The position numbers and the translations under genes were made by a program. From NCBI RefSeq assembly GCF_006363815.1, contig NZ_RRYT01000003.1, forward strand, positions 214,996 through 278,995: a DNA stretch of 64,000 nucleotides. The letters are read 5' to 3'. Shown piece by piece: positions 20,577 to 29,149 of the stretch. Each line of letters opens with the position of its first letter. Position 1 is the first letter of the stretch. The stretch is from Thermomonospora catenispora (GTDB lineage Bacteria > Actinomycetota > Actinomycetes > Streptosporangiales > Streptosporangiaceae). The notes beneath the pieces are model-generated. The model was not told the origin of the DNA and ran no database searches. It was given only the letters and a program-made list of their open reading frames with translations.

Positions 20577-20910
20577 GACACAAGCCTAGGACGAAGCGGT
20601 CATCCCGTCTTGTCAAATCGCGCCGAGCTGCGCGGATCCGCAGACCCGGCCGCGGCCCGGTCGGCCCGGACCTGAGAAGCGGGCCGACCGGGCCGCCTCG
20701 CGCCGGCCGGTGTCGGCGTCCGGCCCTTCGGCCTGCCCGCCGCGGCCGTGGAACGGCGCCCCGGGCCTGTGGAATCCCGGGGCCCTCGAAGACCGCGCCT
20801 CGCCGGAGAGCCCGTGCGCCGGGCATGTGGGGCGGACCCACAAGGTCCCCGGAAAGCATGGGGCGCACCGCCATGGTGGCGGCACACTTCACTCCGTAGC
20901 TTCTGTGGCC
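20577..20910. other. Divergent intergenic region with a long hairpin
   Basis: 334 bp between divergent starts. It contains a perfect 17-bp inverted repeat (20652-20668 and 20680-20696, 11-nt loop) and a smaller TGTGGG/CCCACA pair near 20827-20843 just before the dehydrogenase. No coding frame convinced me. The region should hold both promoters, but no clear -35/-10 pair was found. Confidence 0.5.
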
Positions 20911-21684
20911 ATGACCGACCCAGTTGCGATCCCGGACCTGTCCGGCCGCCACGCCCTGGTCACCGGGGCCGCCAGCGGCATCGGCCGTGCCTGCGCCCGA
21001 CGGCTGGCCCGCGCGGGCGCACAGGTGGTGATCGTCGACATCGACGCCGAGGCCGCCGGGAGGATCGCCGCCGAGCTGGACGGGCGCGCCGTGATCGCCG
21101 ACCTGGCCGACCCCGACGCGCTGGATCCGGTGCTGGAGGCCGCCGCCACCGCGGACGTCGTGGTGAACAACGCCGGGTTCCAGCACGTGGCGCCGATCGA
21201 GGAGTTCCCGCCCGAGACGTTCACCCGGATCCTGCGGCTCATGGCGGAGACGCCGTTCCGGATCGTCGCCGCCGCCCTGCCGCACATGTACCGGCGGAAC
21301 TGGGGACGGGTGATCAACATCTCCAGCGTGCACGGGCTGCGGGCCTCCCCCTACAAGTCCGCCTATGTGTCCGCCAAACACGCCCTGGAGGGCCTGTCCA
21401 AGGTCATCGCGCTGGAAGGCGCCCCCCACGGGGTCACCTCCAACTGCGTCAACCCCGCCTATGTGCGCACCCCCCTGGTGGAGGGGCAGATCGCCGACCA
21501 GGCCGTCGCGCACGGCATCGAGCCCGGCGAGGTGGTGGAGCAGGTGATGCTGCGCCGGGCCGCGATCAAGCGGCTGATCGAGCCCGAGGAGGTCGCCGAA
21601 CTGGTCGCCTACCTGTGCACTCCGCAGGCCGCGATGATCACGGGTTCGCATCTGACCATCGACGGCGGATGGACGGCGGGTTGA
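20911..21684 (+). CDS. bdhA: 3-hydroxybutyrate dehydrogenase (short-chain dehydrogenase/reductase)
   Basis: 257 residues, typical for BdhA. The Rossmann motif TGAASGIGRA follows residue 18; NNAGFQHV and the catalytic set NISS, YVSAKHAL (Tyr and Lys) are present. The C-terminal half has NPAYVRTPLVEGQIADQA, characteristic of D-3-hydroxybutyrate dehydrogenases, and ends ITGSHLTIDGGWTAG. It oxidises D-3-hydroxybutyrate to acetoacetate with NAD+. Two secreted polyhydroxybutyrate-type hydrolases lie 4-7 kb downstream. ATG 20911 is chosen; longer upstream frames lack family similarity. The PucR regulator gene starts only 11 bp downstream. Confidence 0.9.
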   Translation: MTDPVAIPDLSGRHALVTGAASGIGRACARRLARAGAQVVIVDIDAEAAGRIAAELDGRAVIADLADPDALDPVLEAAATADVVVNNAGFQHVAPIEEFPPETFTRILRLMAETPFRIVAAALPHMYRRNWGRVINISSVHGLRASPYKSAYVSAKHALEGLSKVIALEGAPHGVTSNCVNPAYVRTPLVEGQIADQAVAHGIEPGEVVEQVMLRRAAIKRLIEPEEVAELVAYLCTPQAAMITGSHLTIDGGWTAG

Positions 21685-21695
21685 TCCTGTCTCGT

Positions 21696-23579
21696 ATGAG
21701 CCTCGAATTCTTCCTGGAGCTGCTGGCCCGCGAGGCCCCCGCGGTCGAGTTCGAGGCTCCCGTGCTGGAGGCGCGGGCGGCCGGGGCGAGCCCGGAGACG
21801 CTGGAGCGGCTGGAGCGGGGCAAGCGGATCGCCCTGCAGATCCGGGCCACCCTGGAGCGCCGGGCCCGACGGGAGGCCGAGCTGGCGGCGCTGTTCGAGA
21901 CCGCCGGCGACCTGGCCGGGCTGCGGGATCTGGACGCGGTGCTGGAGGCCATCGTGCGGCGGGCGCGGCGGCTGTTGAACGCCGACGTGTCCTACATGAC
22001 CCTCCACGACGACGAACGCGGCGACACCTACATGCGGGTCACCGACGGGTCGGTGTCGGCGGCGTTCCGGTCGCTGCGGCTGCCGCTGGGGGCCGGGCTC
22101 GGCGGGCTGGTCGCCCAGACCGGGATGCCCTACACCTCCGGCTCCTACCTGTCGGACGACCAGTTCCGGCACACCACCGAGATCGACGCCGCGGTCGCCG
22201 AGGAAGGACTGGTCTCCATCCTCGGGGTGCCGATGCGGCTGGGCTCCCGGTCGATCGGGGTGCTGTTCGCCGCGCACCGCAGCGACCATCCGTTCGCCAA
22301 GGAGGAGGTGGCGCTGCTCAGCTCGCTGGCCGCCTACGCGGCGGTGGCGATCGACAACGCCCGGCTGCTCGCCGAGACCCGCGCCGCCCTGGAGGAGCTG
22401 AGCGCCGCCAACGAGGTGATCCGGGCGCGCGGCGACGCGGTGGAGCGCGCCGCCCAGGCCCACGACCGGATGGCCGACCTGGTGGTGCGCGGCGCGGGCG
22501 TGGCCGACATCTGCCAGGTGGTCGTGGACGTGCTGGGCGGCATGGTGTTCGTGCTGGAGGGCGACACCGTGCTGGCCTCGGTCGGCGGCGAGCCCGACCC
22601 GGCCGAGCTGGCGCTCGCCGTCGACCTGGCCGCCGCCTCCCGCACCACCGCGCGCACCGTCTCCCGGGGCGCTCTGCGGGTCGCCACCGCCACCGCCGGC
22701 GCGGAGACGTTGTGCGCGCTGGTGCTGCGCTGCGAGGAGGAGCTGTCCGACATCGACCAGCGGATCCTGGAACGCGCCGCCATCGTCATCGCACTGCTGC
22801 GGCTGATCCAGCGCAGCGTCGCCGAGGCCGAGGGCCGGGTGCGCGGCGACCTGCTGCGGGACCTGCTGGACGGCCGGGTGCACGACCGGCAGACGGTGGC
22901 CGACCGCGCCCGGCGCGTCGGGGTGGAACCCGGCGCCCGGCACGTGCTGGTGGTGGTCCGGCACGACGCCGACGACGAGACCGGCCGCCGCCGCGCCGCG
23001 TTCTGGGCGGCCTCCCACGCCGCCGCCCACCACGGCCTCTTCCAGGTGCAGGGCGCCGAGATCGTCCTGCTGCTGCCGGGGGAGGAGCCCGGCGAGGTCG
23101 CCCGCGGCGTCGCCCGCGAGCTGGGCCAGTCCCTCGGCGCGCCCGCCACCGCCGGGGCCGCCGGGCCCGTCACCGCCCTGGAGCCGCTGACCGAGGTCTA
23201 CGAGGAGGCCGGGCGCTGCGTCGACGCCCTGCTGGCGCTGGGGCGGCGCGGCGCCGGCGCCGGGGCCGCGGAGCTCGGCTTCATCGGCCTGCTCATCGGC
23301 CGCGACAACGACGTCGCCGGCTTCATCGAGTCGACCCTCGGCCCCGTCCTGGACTACGACGCCAAACGCGGCACCGAGCTGGTCGCCACCCTCGACGCCT
23401 ACTTCGGCTGCGGCGGGGCGCTCAGCAAGACCGCCTCCCGCCTGCACATCCACACCAACACCGTCACCCAGCGGCTGGAGCGCGTCGGCCGTCTCCTCGG
23501 CCCCGGCTGGCAGGAGCCCGAACGGGCCCTGGAGCTCCAGCTCGCCCTACGCCTGCACCGGCTCTCGACGGCCCGGTGA
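21696..23579 (+). CDS. GAF-domain PucR/CdaR-family transcriptional regulator
   Basis: 627 residues. A coiled N-terminal part is followed by a GAF domain (about residues 60-225; LLNADVSYMTLHDDERGDTY, GVPMRLGSRSIGVLFAAHRS), a middle region, and a C-terminal PucR-type helix-turn-helix (LVATLDAYFGCGGALSKTAS, then HIHTNTVTQRLERV). It should activate or repress in response to a small ligand bound by the GAF domain. Translation probably starts at ATG 21696; TTG 21681 and ATG 21669 are alternatives, the last overlapping the dehydrogenase. Co-transcription with bdhA suggests control of hydroxybutyrate use. Its 3' end overlaps the convergent MerR gene by 33 bp. Confidence 0.88.
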   Translation: MSLEFFLELLAREAPAVEFEAPVLEARAAGASPETLERLERGKRIALQIRATLERRARREAELAALFETAGDLAGLRDLDAVLEAIVRRARRLLNADVSYMTLHDDERGDTYMRVTDGSVSAAFRSLRLPLGAGLGGLVAQTGMPYTSGSYLSDDQFRHTTEIDAAVAEEGLVSILGVPMRLGSRSIGVLFAAHRSDHPFAKEEVALLSSLAAYAAVAIDNARLLAETRAALEELSAANEVIRARGDAVERAAQAHDRMADLVVRGAGVADICQVVVDVLGGMVFVLEGDTVLASVGGEPDPAELALAVDLAAASRTTARTVSRGALRVATATAGAETLCALVLRCEEELSDIDQRILERAAIVIALLRLIQRSVAEAEGRVRGDLLRDLLDGRVHDRQTVADRARRVGVEPGARHVLVVVRHDADDETGRRRAAFWAASHAAAHHGLFQVQGAEIVLLLPGEEPGEVARGVARELGQSLGAPATAGAAGPVTALEPLTEVYEEAGRCVDALLALGRRGAGAGAAELGFIGLLIGRDNDVAGFIESTLGPVLDYDAKRGTELVATLDAYFGCGGALSKTASRLHIHTNTVTQRLERVGRLLGPGWQEPERALELQLALRLHRLSTAR

Positions 23580-23966
23580 ACGATCCGGATCGGAGGCGTG
23601 GGCCGCCATGGCGGCCCGCAGGCGCCGTGCCTCCTCGGCGAGCCGCCCGCGCAGCTCGGTCAGCGCCTCGATGCGCCGGTCCAGCATCGCCAGTCGGGCG
23701 GTGTACACCTCCAGCAGCGCCGCGCAGTCCGGGGACGGGTCCATGCGCTCCCGGCGCAGGCAGTCGCCGAAGCGCGCGACGTCCTCGGAGCTGAGACCGG
23801 CGCGCAGCAGCCGGGCGATGTTGCGGGCCGCGTGCACGGTGTCCTCCTCGTACACCCGGTAGCCGTTGTGGTCCCGGCGCGCCCGCAGCAGGCCCTTCTC
23901 CTCGTAGTAGCGCAGGGCCCGCGGGGTCACCCCGGCGCGTCGCGCCACCTCGCCGATCCGCATCAT
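23547..23966 (-). CDS. MerR-family transcriptional regulator
   Basis: 139 residues. The N-terminal winged helix is clear (MRIGEVARRAGVTPRALRYY, then EEKGLL and YRVYEEDTV), followed by a dimerising coiled coil (LEVYTARLAMLDRRIEALTE). The usual metal-binding Cys cluster is absent apart from single Cys residues, so it is more likely a drug- or stress-sensing member. ATG 23966 overlaps the stop of the MFS transporter (ATGA), so the regulator probably controls that exporter. Confidence 0.88.
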   Translation of the reverse strand: MMRIGEVARRAGVTPRALRYYEEKGLLRARRDHNGYRVYEEDTVHAARNIARLLRAGLSSEDVARFGDCLRRERMDPSPDCAALLEVYTARLAMLDRRIEALTELRGRLAEEARRLRAAMAAHASDPDRSPGRREPVQA

Positions 23967-25255
23967 GCGTCCTCCTCGTCGCGCTCCTCGTCACGTTCCT
24001 CATCGCGTTCTTCATCGCGTTCCTCGTCGCGGCGTCGGGATCCGCCGCCGGAGCGGAACGCCGCGAGGAACAACACCAGCGACGCCGCCACGCATCCGGC
24101 GGCCGTGGCGGGCACGGCGAGCGGACCGCCCCCGTCCAGGGCGAGGCCGCCCAGACCCCCTGAGAGGGAGAACCCCAGGAACATGGCGCTGTTGTTCAGC
24201 GCGATCAGCTCATCGGCGGAGCCCGCGGCGCGACCCAGCAGCCACGCCTGGGAGGCGGGGGAGAAGCCCCAGGTGAACAGCCCGTACAGGACGAGCAGAG
24301 CGGCCGTCACGGGCACCGGATAGGGGCCGCCGAGGACGCCGAGCAGCGCCATCAGCGCCGGGGCGGCGAGCACGCCGACCAGGAAGAGCAGCATGGCTCG
24401 GGCCGCGCCCAGCGCGTCGACGGCCCGTCCGCAGACGAAGGCCCCGAGGATCCCGGCGACCCCGATCCCCGTGATCAGCGGGGCGAGCGCGGAGCCGTGC
24501 ACGTCGCCGAGCCGGCCGGCGATCTCGGTGATGTAGACGTAGGACATGTTGCCGCCCGTCGCGGCGACGGCCATCGCCGCCAGCGCCGTCACGGTCTCCG
24601 GCCGGCGGAGCGGCGCCAGCCGGTCGCGCAGCCGGCCCGGGGCGGCCCCCGGCAGCGGGGGCAGCACGACCGCCAGGGCGATCGCGGCGACGGACGCGAG
24701 CAGCGCGACGAAGATCATCACGGCCCGCCAGCCGAGCGCGTCGCCGATCCAGGCGCCCAGCGGCACGCCCGCGACGATCGCCGTGGTCAGGCCGGCGCTG
24801 ACCACGGCGATGAAACGGCCGCGCCGCCTCGGCGGCGCCGCCGTCGCGGCGACGGCGAAGGCGGCCGGGGAGGCGGTGGCGGCGGCCAGGCCCGCGACGA
24901 TCCGCGCCGCGAGCAGCGGCCCGTAGCCGGGGGCCGCGGCCGCCGCCAGGTTGGCCAGGACGAACGCCGCGCCGGCGCCGGTCAGCACCGTGCGGCGCGG
25001 CAGCCGGGCGGTCCAGAACGCCGCGACCGGGGCGCCCAGCGCATAGGCGAGGGCGAAGGCCGTGACAAGCTGCCCCGCGGCCGGCACCGACACCTCCAGG
25101 TCGGCGGCGATCAGCGGCAGGATCCCCGCGATCACCAGGTCGTCGGTGCCGAACGCGAAGGCCAGCAGGAACAGCGCGAGCAGCCACGGCGGCAGGGGCG
25201 CGTCACGTCGATCGCCGGCCCGGGCCGCCGCCGGGCGCAGAGCGGGAGCGGTCAT
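23963..25255 (-). CDS. MFS transporter (DHA1 drug-efflux type) with RDEE-repeat tail
   Basis: 430 residues with about 12 membrane segments. Early motifs are FAFGTDDLVIAGILPLIAAD (TM1) and AFWTARLPRRTVLTG (motif A-like loop), as in CmlR/AraJ-type exporters. The C-terminus is unusual: after the last helix comes an arginine patch and five RDEE tetrapeptides encoded by a 12-bp tandem repeat. It is first in a two-gene operon with the MerR regulator. The substrate cannot be predicted. Confidence 0.88.
   Translation of the reverse strand: MTAPALRPAAARAGDRRDAPLPPWLLALFLLAFAFGTDDLVIAGILPLIAADLEVSVPAAGQLVTAFALAYALGAPVAAFWTARLPRRTVLTGAGAAFVLANLAAAAAPGYGPLLAARIVAGLAAATASPAAFAVAATAAPPRRRGRFIAVVSAGLTTAIVAGVPLGAWIGDALGWRAVMIFVALLASVAAIALAVVLPPLPGAAPGRLRDRLAPLRRPETVTALAAMAVAATGGNMSYVYITEIAGRLGDVHGSALAPLITGIGVAGILGAFVCGRAVDALGAARAMLLFLVGVLAAPALMALLGVLGGPYPVPVTAALLVLYGLFTWGFSPASQAWLLGRAAGSADELIALNNSAMFLGFSLSGGLGGLALDGGGPLAVPATAAGCVAASLVLFLAAFRSGGGSRRRDEERDEERDEERDEERDEEDA
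23968..24028. repeat. 12-bp tandem repeat in the MFS gene 3' end
   Basis: Four full copies of a unit close to gcgttcctcgtc (23981-24028) plus a partial copy, encoding consecutive RDEE tetrapeptides on the minus strand. The unit length is a multiple of three, so copy changes stay in frame. Confidence 0.8.
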
Positions 25256-25335
25256 GCCCGGACGCTATGGGCTTGACGCCGGCGTCAAGGTCAAGCCCGC
25301 GGCGCGGGGTCCGCGGACCGGCCGGGGATGACACG

Positions 25336-25360
25336 GGCCCGGGGGAGGCTCCCCCGGGCC
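25336..25360 (-). terminator. Terminator hairpin after the PHB depolymerase gene
   Basis: 12-bp perfect arms (ggcccgggggag, complement at 25349-25360) around one central base, 23 bp past the depolymerase stop. It likely ends the two-gene esterase operon. Confidence 0.75.
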
Positions 25361-25382
25361 GCCGCAAAGGCCGCGGAAGGTG

Positions 25383-26609
25383 TCAGCACTTCACCCAGTA
25401 GCCTGGGCCGGTCTGTTTGATGCTGCTGGTCGTGTAGATGTTCCACAGTCCCAGGTACTGGCCGGAGCCGTTGGCGTAGGTGCCGCCGTACAGGACGTGG
25501 GCGCGGCCCGCCACGGTGTGGGCGTAGTTGCTGGCGGTCACGCACTCGGGGGTCGGGTCGGGGCCGGGCGCGGGGGCCGAGCCGGTGAGGGTCCGCACCA
25601 TGGCGAGGATGGTCTCGATCTGGGCGCCGCCGTGCTGGGCGTACCGGGTGTCGCCCTGGTAGCCCCACCAGTTCCAGCAGCCGTTCGGGTTGGTCAGGTC
25701 GGCGGTGGGGGCCGCCTGCGGGTACAGCACGATCATGCGGTTGGTGTCGGCGTACTCGTTCAGGTACGCGTAGCGCATGAACGCGTCCCCGAACGAGGGG
25801 TACCGGTAGCCCTGCTTGCAGCCGTGCAGGGCCACCATCAGCCGGCATCGCGCCCCGCTCGCGCAGTCGGGCGGCACGTAGACGAATCCCTCCTGGCCCA
25901 TGCTGATGCCCGAGGCGTTGCCGCCCACCGCATAGTCGTCCTGGTCGAACCGGATCAGCGTGCCGCTCGGCTGGGAGGCGGGCGCGTTCACCGAGGAGCC
26001 GAACAGGTGCGCCAGCATCTGGCCGGGCGGGTCGTCCCCGCAGTCGTTGACGAACGGGGAGGCGGTGGCGGTGCAGCTCACCGGGCCGAGGGGGGAGACC
26101 CACGCGTGGCCCGAGGCGGTCTTGCGGTACGACACCTGCGCCCCGAGGCTCTGGTAGTAGGCGGCCAGGTCGTCGTTGACCGCGCGCACCACCGTCTGGT
26201 CGTTCGACCCGTGGTACAGGTACACCGGGTCGCCGGAGAGGTTCTCCACCGGGTCCACCGCCCCGCCGCTCGCCAGCGCGCGGGTCTCGGAGACCAGCTG
26301 GGCGGGCGTCTTGCGCGGCAGGTACGTCTGCATGCAGGCGTTCAACGCGGTGGTCAGATCGCCCTGGGCGCACCGGTAGGGACCGGCGGAGAAGACGCCC
26401 GCGCCCTGGAACACCCCCGAGTAGGCGACGTGCAGTTGGACGGCCATGTAGCCGCCGGAGGAGACCCCGGAGACATAGACCTCGTCGATGTCGTAAGAGC
26501 GCAGGTCCCCGGGGGTGGGCGGGGGCACCGCGGCCTCGGCGGCGGGGGCCGGGGCCCCGGTGAGGGCGAGCGCGAGCGCGGCGGTCAGCGCGCACAGGCG
26601 GAGTCTCAT
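25383..26609 (-). CDS. Secreted poly(3-hydroxybutyrate) depolymerase, type II catalytic domain
   Basis: 408 residues with a Sec signal peptide (cleavage about residue 27). The lipase box GVSSG (catalytic S50) lies near the N-terminus, while the oxyanion-hole motif HGCKQ is far downstream (about residue 290). That order defines type II, circularly permuted, PHB depolymerase domains. SFGDAF, a Trp-rich CWNWWGYQGD stretch and Cys pairs follow. After a PAPGPDPT linker, the last 55 residues (ECVTASNYAHTVAGRAHV to WVKC) form a small C-terminal domain that may bind polymer. It degrades extracellular PHB to oligomers. The start overlaps the stop of the upstream hydrolase gene (ATGA). Confidence 0.88.
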   Translation of the reverse strand: MRLRLCALTAALALALTGAPAPAAEAAVPPPTPGDLRSYDIDEVYVSGVSSGGYMAVQLHVAYSGVFQGAGVFSAGPYRCAQGDLTTALNACMQTYLPRKTPAQLVSETRALASGGAVDPVENLSGDPVYLYHGSNDQTVVRAVNDDLAAYYQSLGAQVSYRKTASGHAWVSPLGPVSCTATASPFVNDCGDDPPGQMLAHLFGSSVNAPASQPSGTLIRFDQDDYAVGGNASGISMGQEGFVYVPPDCASGARCRLMVALHGCKQGYRYPSFGDAFMRYAYLNEYADTNRMIVLYPQAAPTADLTNPNGCWNWWGYQGDTRYAQHGGAQIETILAMVRTLTGSAPAPGPDPTPECVTASNYAHTVAGRAHVLYGGTYANGSGQYLGLWNIYTTSSIKQTGPGYWVKC

Positions 26610-27928
26610 CGGCGACCTCCGTTCAGCGGGCAGGTGGTGACCACGTCGCCGGCCGGGCGGGGCAGCGTGGCCGAGGGGGGCGGGGCGTCGCCCCGCACGG
26701 TCCAGGCCTCCAGGGCGTCGAAGGCGCTGTGGTAGCAGGGCAGCAACGGGCGCAGCCGGTCGGGGAACGCGTCGTACAGCCCATCGGTGTGGTTGCCGTC
26801 CTCGATCCGGTAGTAGCGGTGCAGCGCCGAGCGGCCCTGCCGGCGGATCATCTCCGCGTAGCGGTCGGAGGCGGCGTCGATCGGCAGCAGCGCGTCCAGC
26901 GTCCCGTGGATCGTGATCATCGGACGGCCGATCCGGCCGGTGAGGGAGATCTTCCGCACCGCCTGGTGGACCCGGCGGGGACGGGAGGCGTAGTCGTAGT
27001 CGGCGTCGCATCGCGGGGTGCCCGGCGAGCAGTAGGGGATCCCCGCCTGCAGGTCGCCGTCGTAGTCGGGGTCGAGCTCCTCCCGGTAGATCCGCTGCGT
27101 CAGATCCCAGTACACCTGCTCGTGGTAGGGCCACAGGAACGACGAGGCGGCCGGATACACCTTCTCCGGCGAGCCGCGCAGCACGGTCGGCAGGAAGGTG
27201 AGCAGGTTGGGCCCCTCGTCGGTCCACAGGGCGCCCCCCCAGTCGATGCCGCCGGTGTACAGCTCGGGGTGCCTCTCCAGCTGCCGGCGCACCAGGTAGC
27301 CGCCGTTGGAGACGCCCACCGCGTAAGTCCGGCTCGGCGGCCTTCCGTAGCGCTGCTCGACGACCTTCCGGGCGGCCTTGGTGAGCTGGGTCAGCCGGAA
27401 GTGCCACTCGGCGATGGCGTCGCCGGGCCGGCGGCCGTCGGCGTAGAACTCCGTCCCGCTGTTGCCCTTGTCGGTCGCCGCGTAGGCGTACCCCTTGGCC
27501 AGCGCCCGGTCGGCGATGGTGAAGTCGTTGGCGTACTGCCGCCGGTTGCCCGGGCTGCCCGCCACCACCAGCCCGCCGTTCCACCGCTTCGGCAGCCGGA
27601 TCACGAACTGGCTGTCGTGGTTCCAGCCGTGGTGGGTGTTGAACGTGGAATCGTCCGGGAAGTAGCCGTCGATCTGGATGCCGGGCACCCCGCCGGGGTT
27701 GCGCGCCCCGGACGGGTGCAGCCCGGCGTAGTCGGCGGGGACGGTGTGGCCGGAGACGACGGTCCCGGCGGTGGTCAGGTCCTCCAGGCAGGCGATGACC
27801 TGATGCTCGGCGCCCGGGACCTTGAGCCGAGATGAGGGCGGACAGGGGTCGGCGGCCGCGGGGCCGGCCGGGACGATCGCCGCGCCGCCGGCCAGTGCGG
27901 CCGCCAGAAGAGTTCGGATGATCGGCAT
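26606..27928 (-). CDS. Secreted alpha/beta hydrolase, tannase / 3-hydroxybutyrate-oligomer-hydrolase-like
   Basis: 440 residues with a signal peptide (MPIIRTLLAAALAGGAAIVP, cleavage after AAA near 27). The nucleophile elbow is GVSNGG in YAVGVSNGGYLVRRQLE; an acid in TIHGTLDALLPID and a His in EDGNHTDGLYD complete a plausible triad. The layout resembles tannase/feruloyl esterase and 3HB-oligomer hydrolase families, and coupling to the PHB depolymerase favours the oligomer-hydrolase role. It is the first gene of the operon. The ribosome site GGAGGAGG and the start codon lie within a 14-bp inverted repeat. Confidence 0.8.
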   Translation of the reverse strand: MPIIRTLLAAALAGGAAIVPAGPAAADPCPPSSRLKVPGAEHQVIACLEDLTTAGTVVSGHTVPADYAGLHPSGARNPGGVPGIQIDGYFPDDSTFNTHHGWNHDSQFVIRLPKRWNGGLVVAGSPGNRRQYANDFTIADRALAKGYAYAATDKGNSGTEFYADGRRPGDAIAEWHFRLTQLTKAARKVVEQRYGRPPSRTYAVGVSNGGYLVRRQLERHPELYTGGIDWGGALWTDEGPNLLTFLPTVLRGSPEKVYPAASSFLWPYHEQVYWDLTQRIYREELDPDYDGDLQAGIPYCSPGTPRCDADYDYASRPRRVHQAVRKISLTGRIGRPMITIHGTLDALLPIDAASDRYAEMIRRQGRSALHRYYRIEDGNHTDGLYDAFPDRLRPLLPCYHSAFDALEAWTVRGDAPPPSATLPRPAGDVVTTCPLNGGRR

Positions 27929-27960
27929 CGAGCCTCCTCCAGGGTGGATGCCGATCATCC
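27916..27960. promoter_or_regulatory. 14-bp perfect inverted repeat spanning the ribosome site of the esterase operon
   Basis: ggatgatcggcatc (27916-27929) and its exact complement (27947-27960) enclose 17 nt that contain the Shine-Dalgarno sequence. In the minus-strand mRNA, the start codon would be in the stem and GGAGGAGG in the loop. It could be an operator or a translational control hairpin. Confidence 0.7.
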
Positions 27961-28390
27961 TGAGCGGCCGCTGTGGCCCGTGCCACGTCGCGGCGGCACA
28001 CATTCGCCGCGGCGCGCGTGTGTCCCGCCGCCACGGCGCGCCGAACGCGCCGGCTCCCGGCGGCCCGGGCCCGACGGGGCGGGCCGGGTCGGCCGGCCGC
28101 CGCGCGGCGCCGCGCCTCGAGGGTCCGGCCGGCCCTCCCGCCCGCGCGCCGTCCGACCGGGGGTGGGGGATCGGGCCATGGGAGGCGGCCGGCTCATGTG
28201 TCCGGCGGACATGAGGCCCGTGCACCCGGCGCGATGTCGAATGCCCACACAGCTTCCGTCTGGTTTGTGGGGTTGTCCGACATGGTGGGCGCCGTTCGCG
28301 GTTGCCATAGTGTCCCGCGTCACAACGACCGATGTGGGCCGGATCACCCGGATTGGGCCTGCGTCGTCCACCTTGAGGAGGTCCAGGACC
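27961..28390. other. Divergent intergenic region, no gene seen
   Basis: 430 bp between the esterase operon and the first Liv-type transporter operon. It has a CTCATGT...ACATGAG inverted repeat (28193-28215), a possible operator. A less GC-rich stretch at about 28250-28345 is the likely transporter promoter region, but no consensus pair could be fixed. No credible coding frame. Confidence 0.45.
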
Positions 28391-29149
28391 GTGACTGGTG
28401 CCATTTTGACGGCGCGGGGTCTGGTCAAGGAGTTCCGCGGCTTCCGCGCCGTCGACGGCGTCGACCTGGACGTCGCCGAGGGCAGCGTGCACGCCCTGGT
28501 CGGCCCCAACGGGGCCGGCAAGACCACGCTGTTCAACCTGCTCACCGGCTTCCTGCCGCCCACCGCGGGCACCATCGCGCTGGCCGGCCGGGAGCTGACC
28601 GGACGCCGCCCCGAGCAGGTCGCCCGCGCCGGACTGGCCAGGTCGTTCCAGATCACCAGCCTGTTCCCCGAGCAGACCGTGCGGCGGCACCTGGAGCTGG
28701 CGCTGGCCGGGCCGACCGGGCTGGGCTGGCGGTTCTGGCGGTCGGACAAGGCGCTGGCGGCGTTCTCCGCGCGCGCCGACGAGCTGCTCGACCAGGTCGG
28801 GCTGCTGGAGTTCGCCGACCGGCCCGCCGGCACCCTCGCCTACGGCCGCAAACGGGCGCTGGAGCTGGCCCTCGCGCTGTCCCTGGACCCCAAGGTCCTG
28901 CTGCTGGACGAACCCACCGCCGGGATGGGCGCCGAGGACGTGGACCGCACCGTGGAGCTGATCCGCCGGGTCCGCGCGGGCCGGACGGTGGTGATGGTCG
29001 AGCACAACATGTCCGTGGTCTCCAGCCTCGCCGACCGGGTCACCGTCCTGCAGTCCGGACGGGTGCTGGTCGAGGGCCCCTACGCCCAGATCCGCCACGA
29101 CCCTCGCGTGATCACCGCCTATCTGGGAGACGCCGATGCTCACCGTTGA
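28391..29149 (+). CDS. HAAT-family ABC transporter ATP-binding protein (LivG-like), system 1
   Basis: 252 residues from GTG 28391, preceded by GAGGAGG. Walker A is GPNGAGKTT, Walker B VLLLDEPTAG. The C-terminal GPYAQIRHDPRVITAYLG is the LivG-type tail. The usual LSGGQ signature is weak here (LAYGRKRALELALAL), as in many LivG proteins. It powers import of a hydrophobic amino acid, amide, urea or organic acid together with the next four genes. It overlaps the next gene by 14 nt. Confidence 0.92.
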   Translation: MTGAILTARGLVKEFRGFRAVDGVDLDVAEGSVHALVGPNGAGKTTLFNLLTGFLPPTAGTIALAGRELTGRRPEQVARAGLARSFQITSLFPEQTVRRHLELALAGPTGLGWRFWRSDKALAAFSARADELLDQVGLLEFADRPAGTLAYGRKRALELALALSLDPKVLLLDEPTAGMGAEDVDRTVELIRRVRAGRTVVMVEHNMSVVSSLADRVTVLQSGRVLVEGPYAQIRHDPRVITAYLGDADAHR

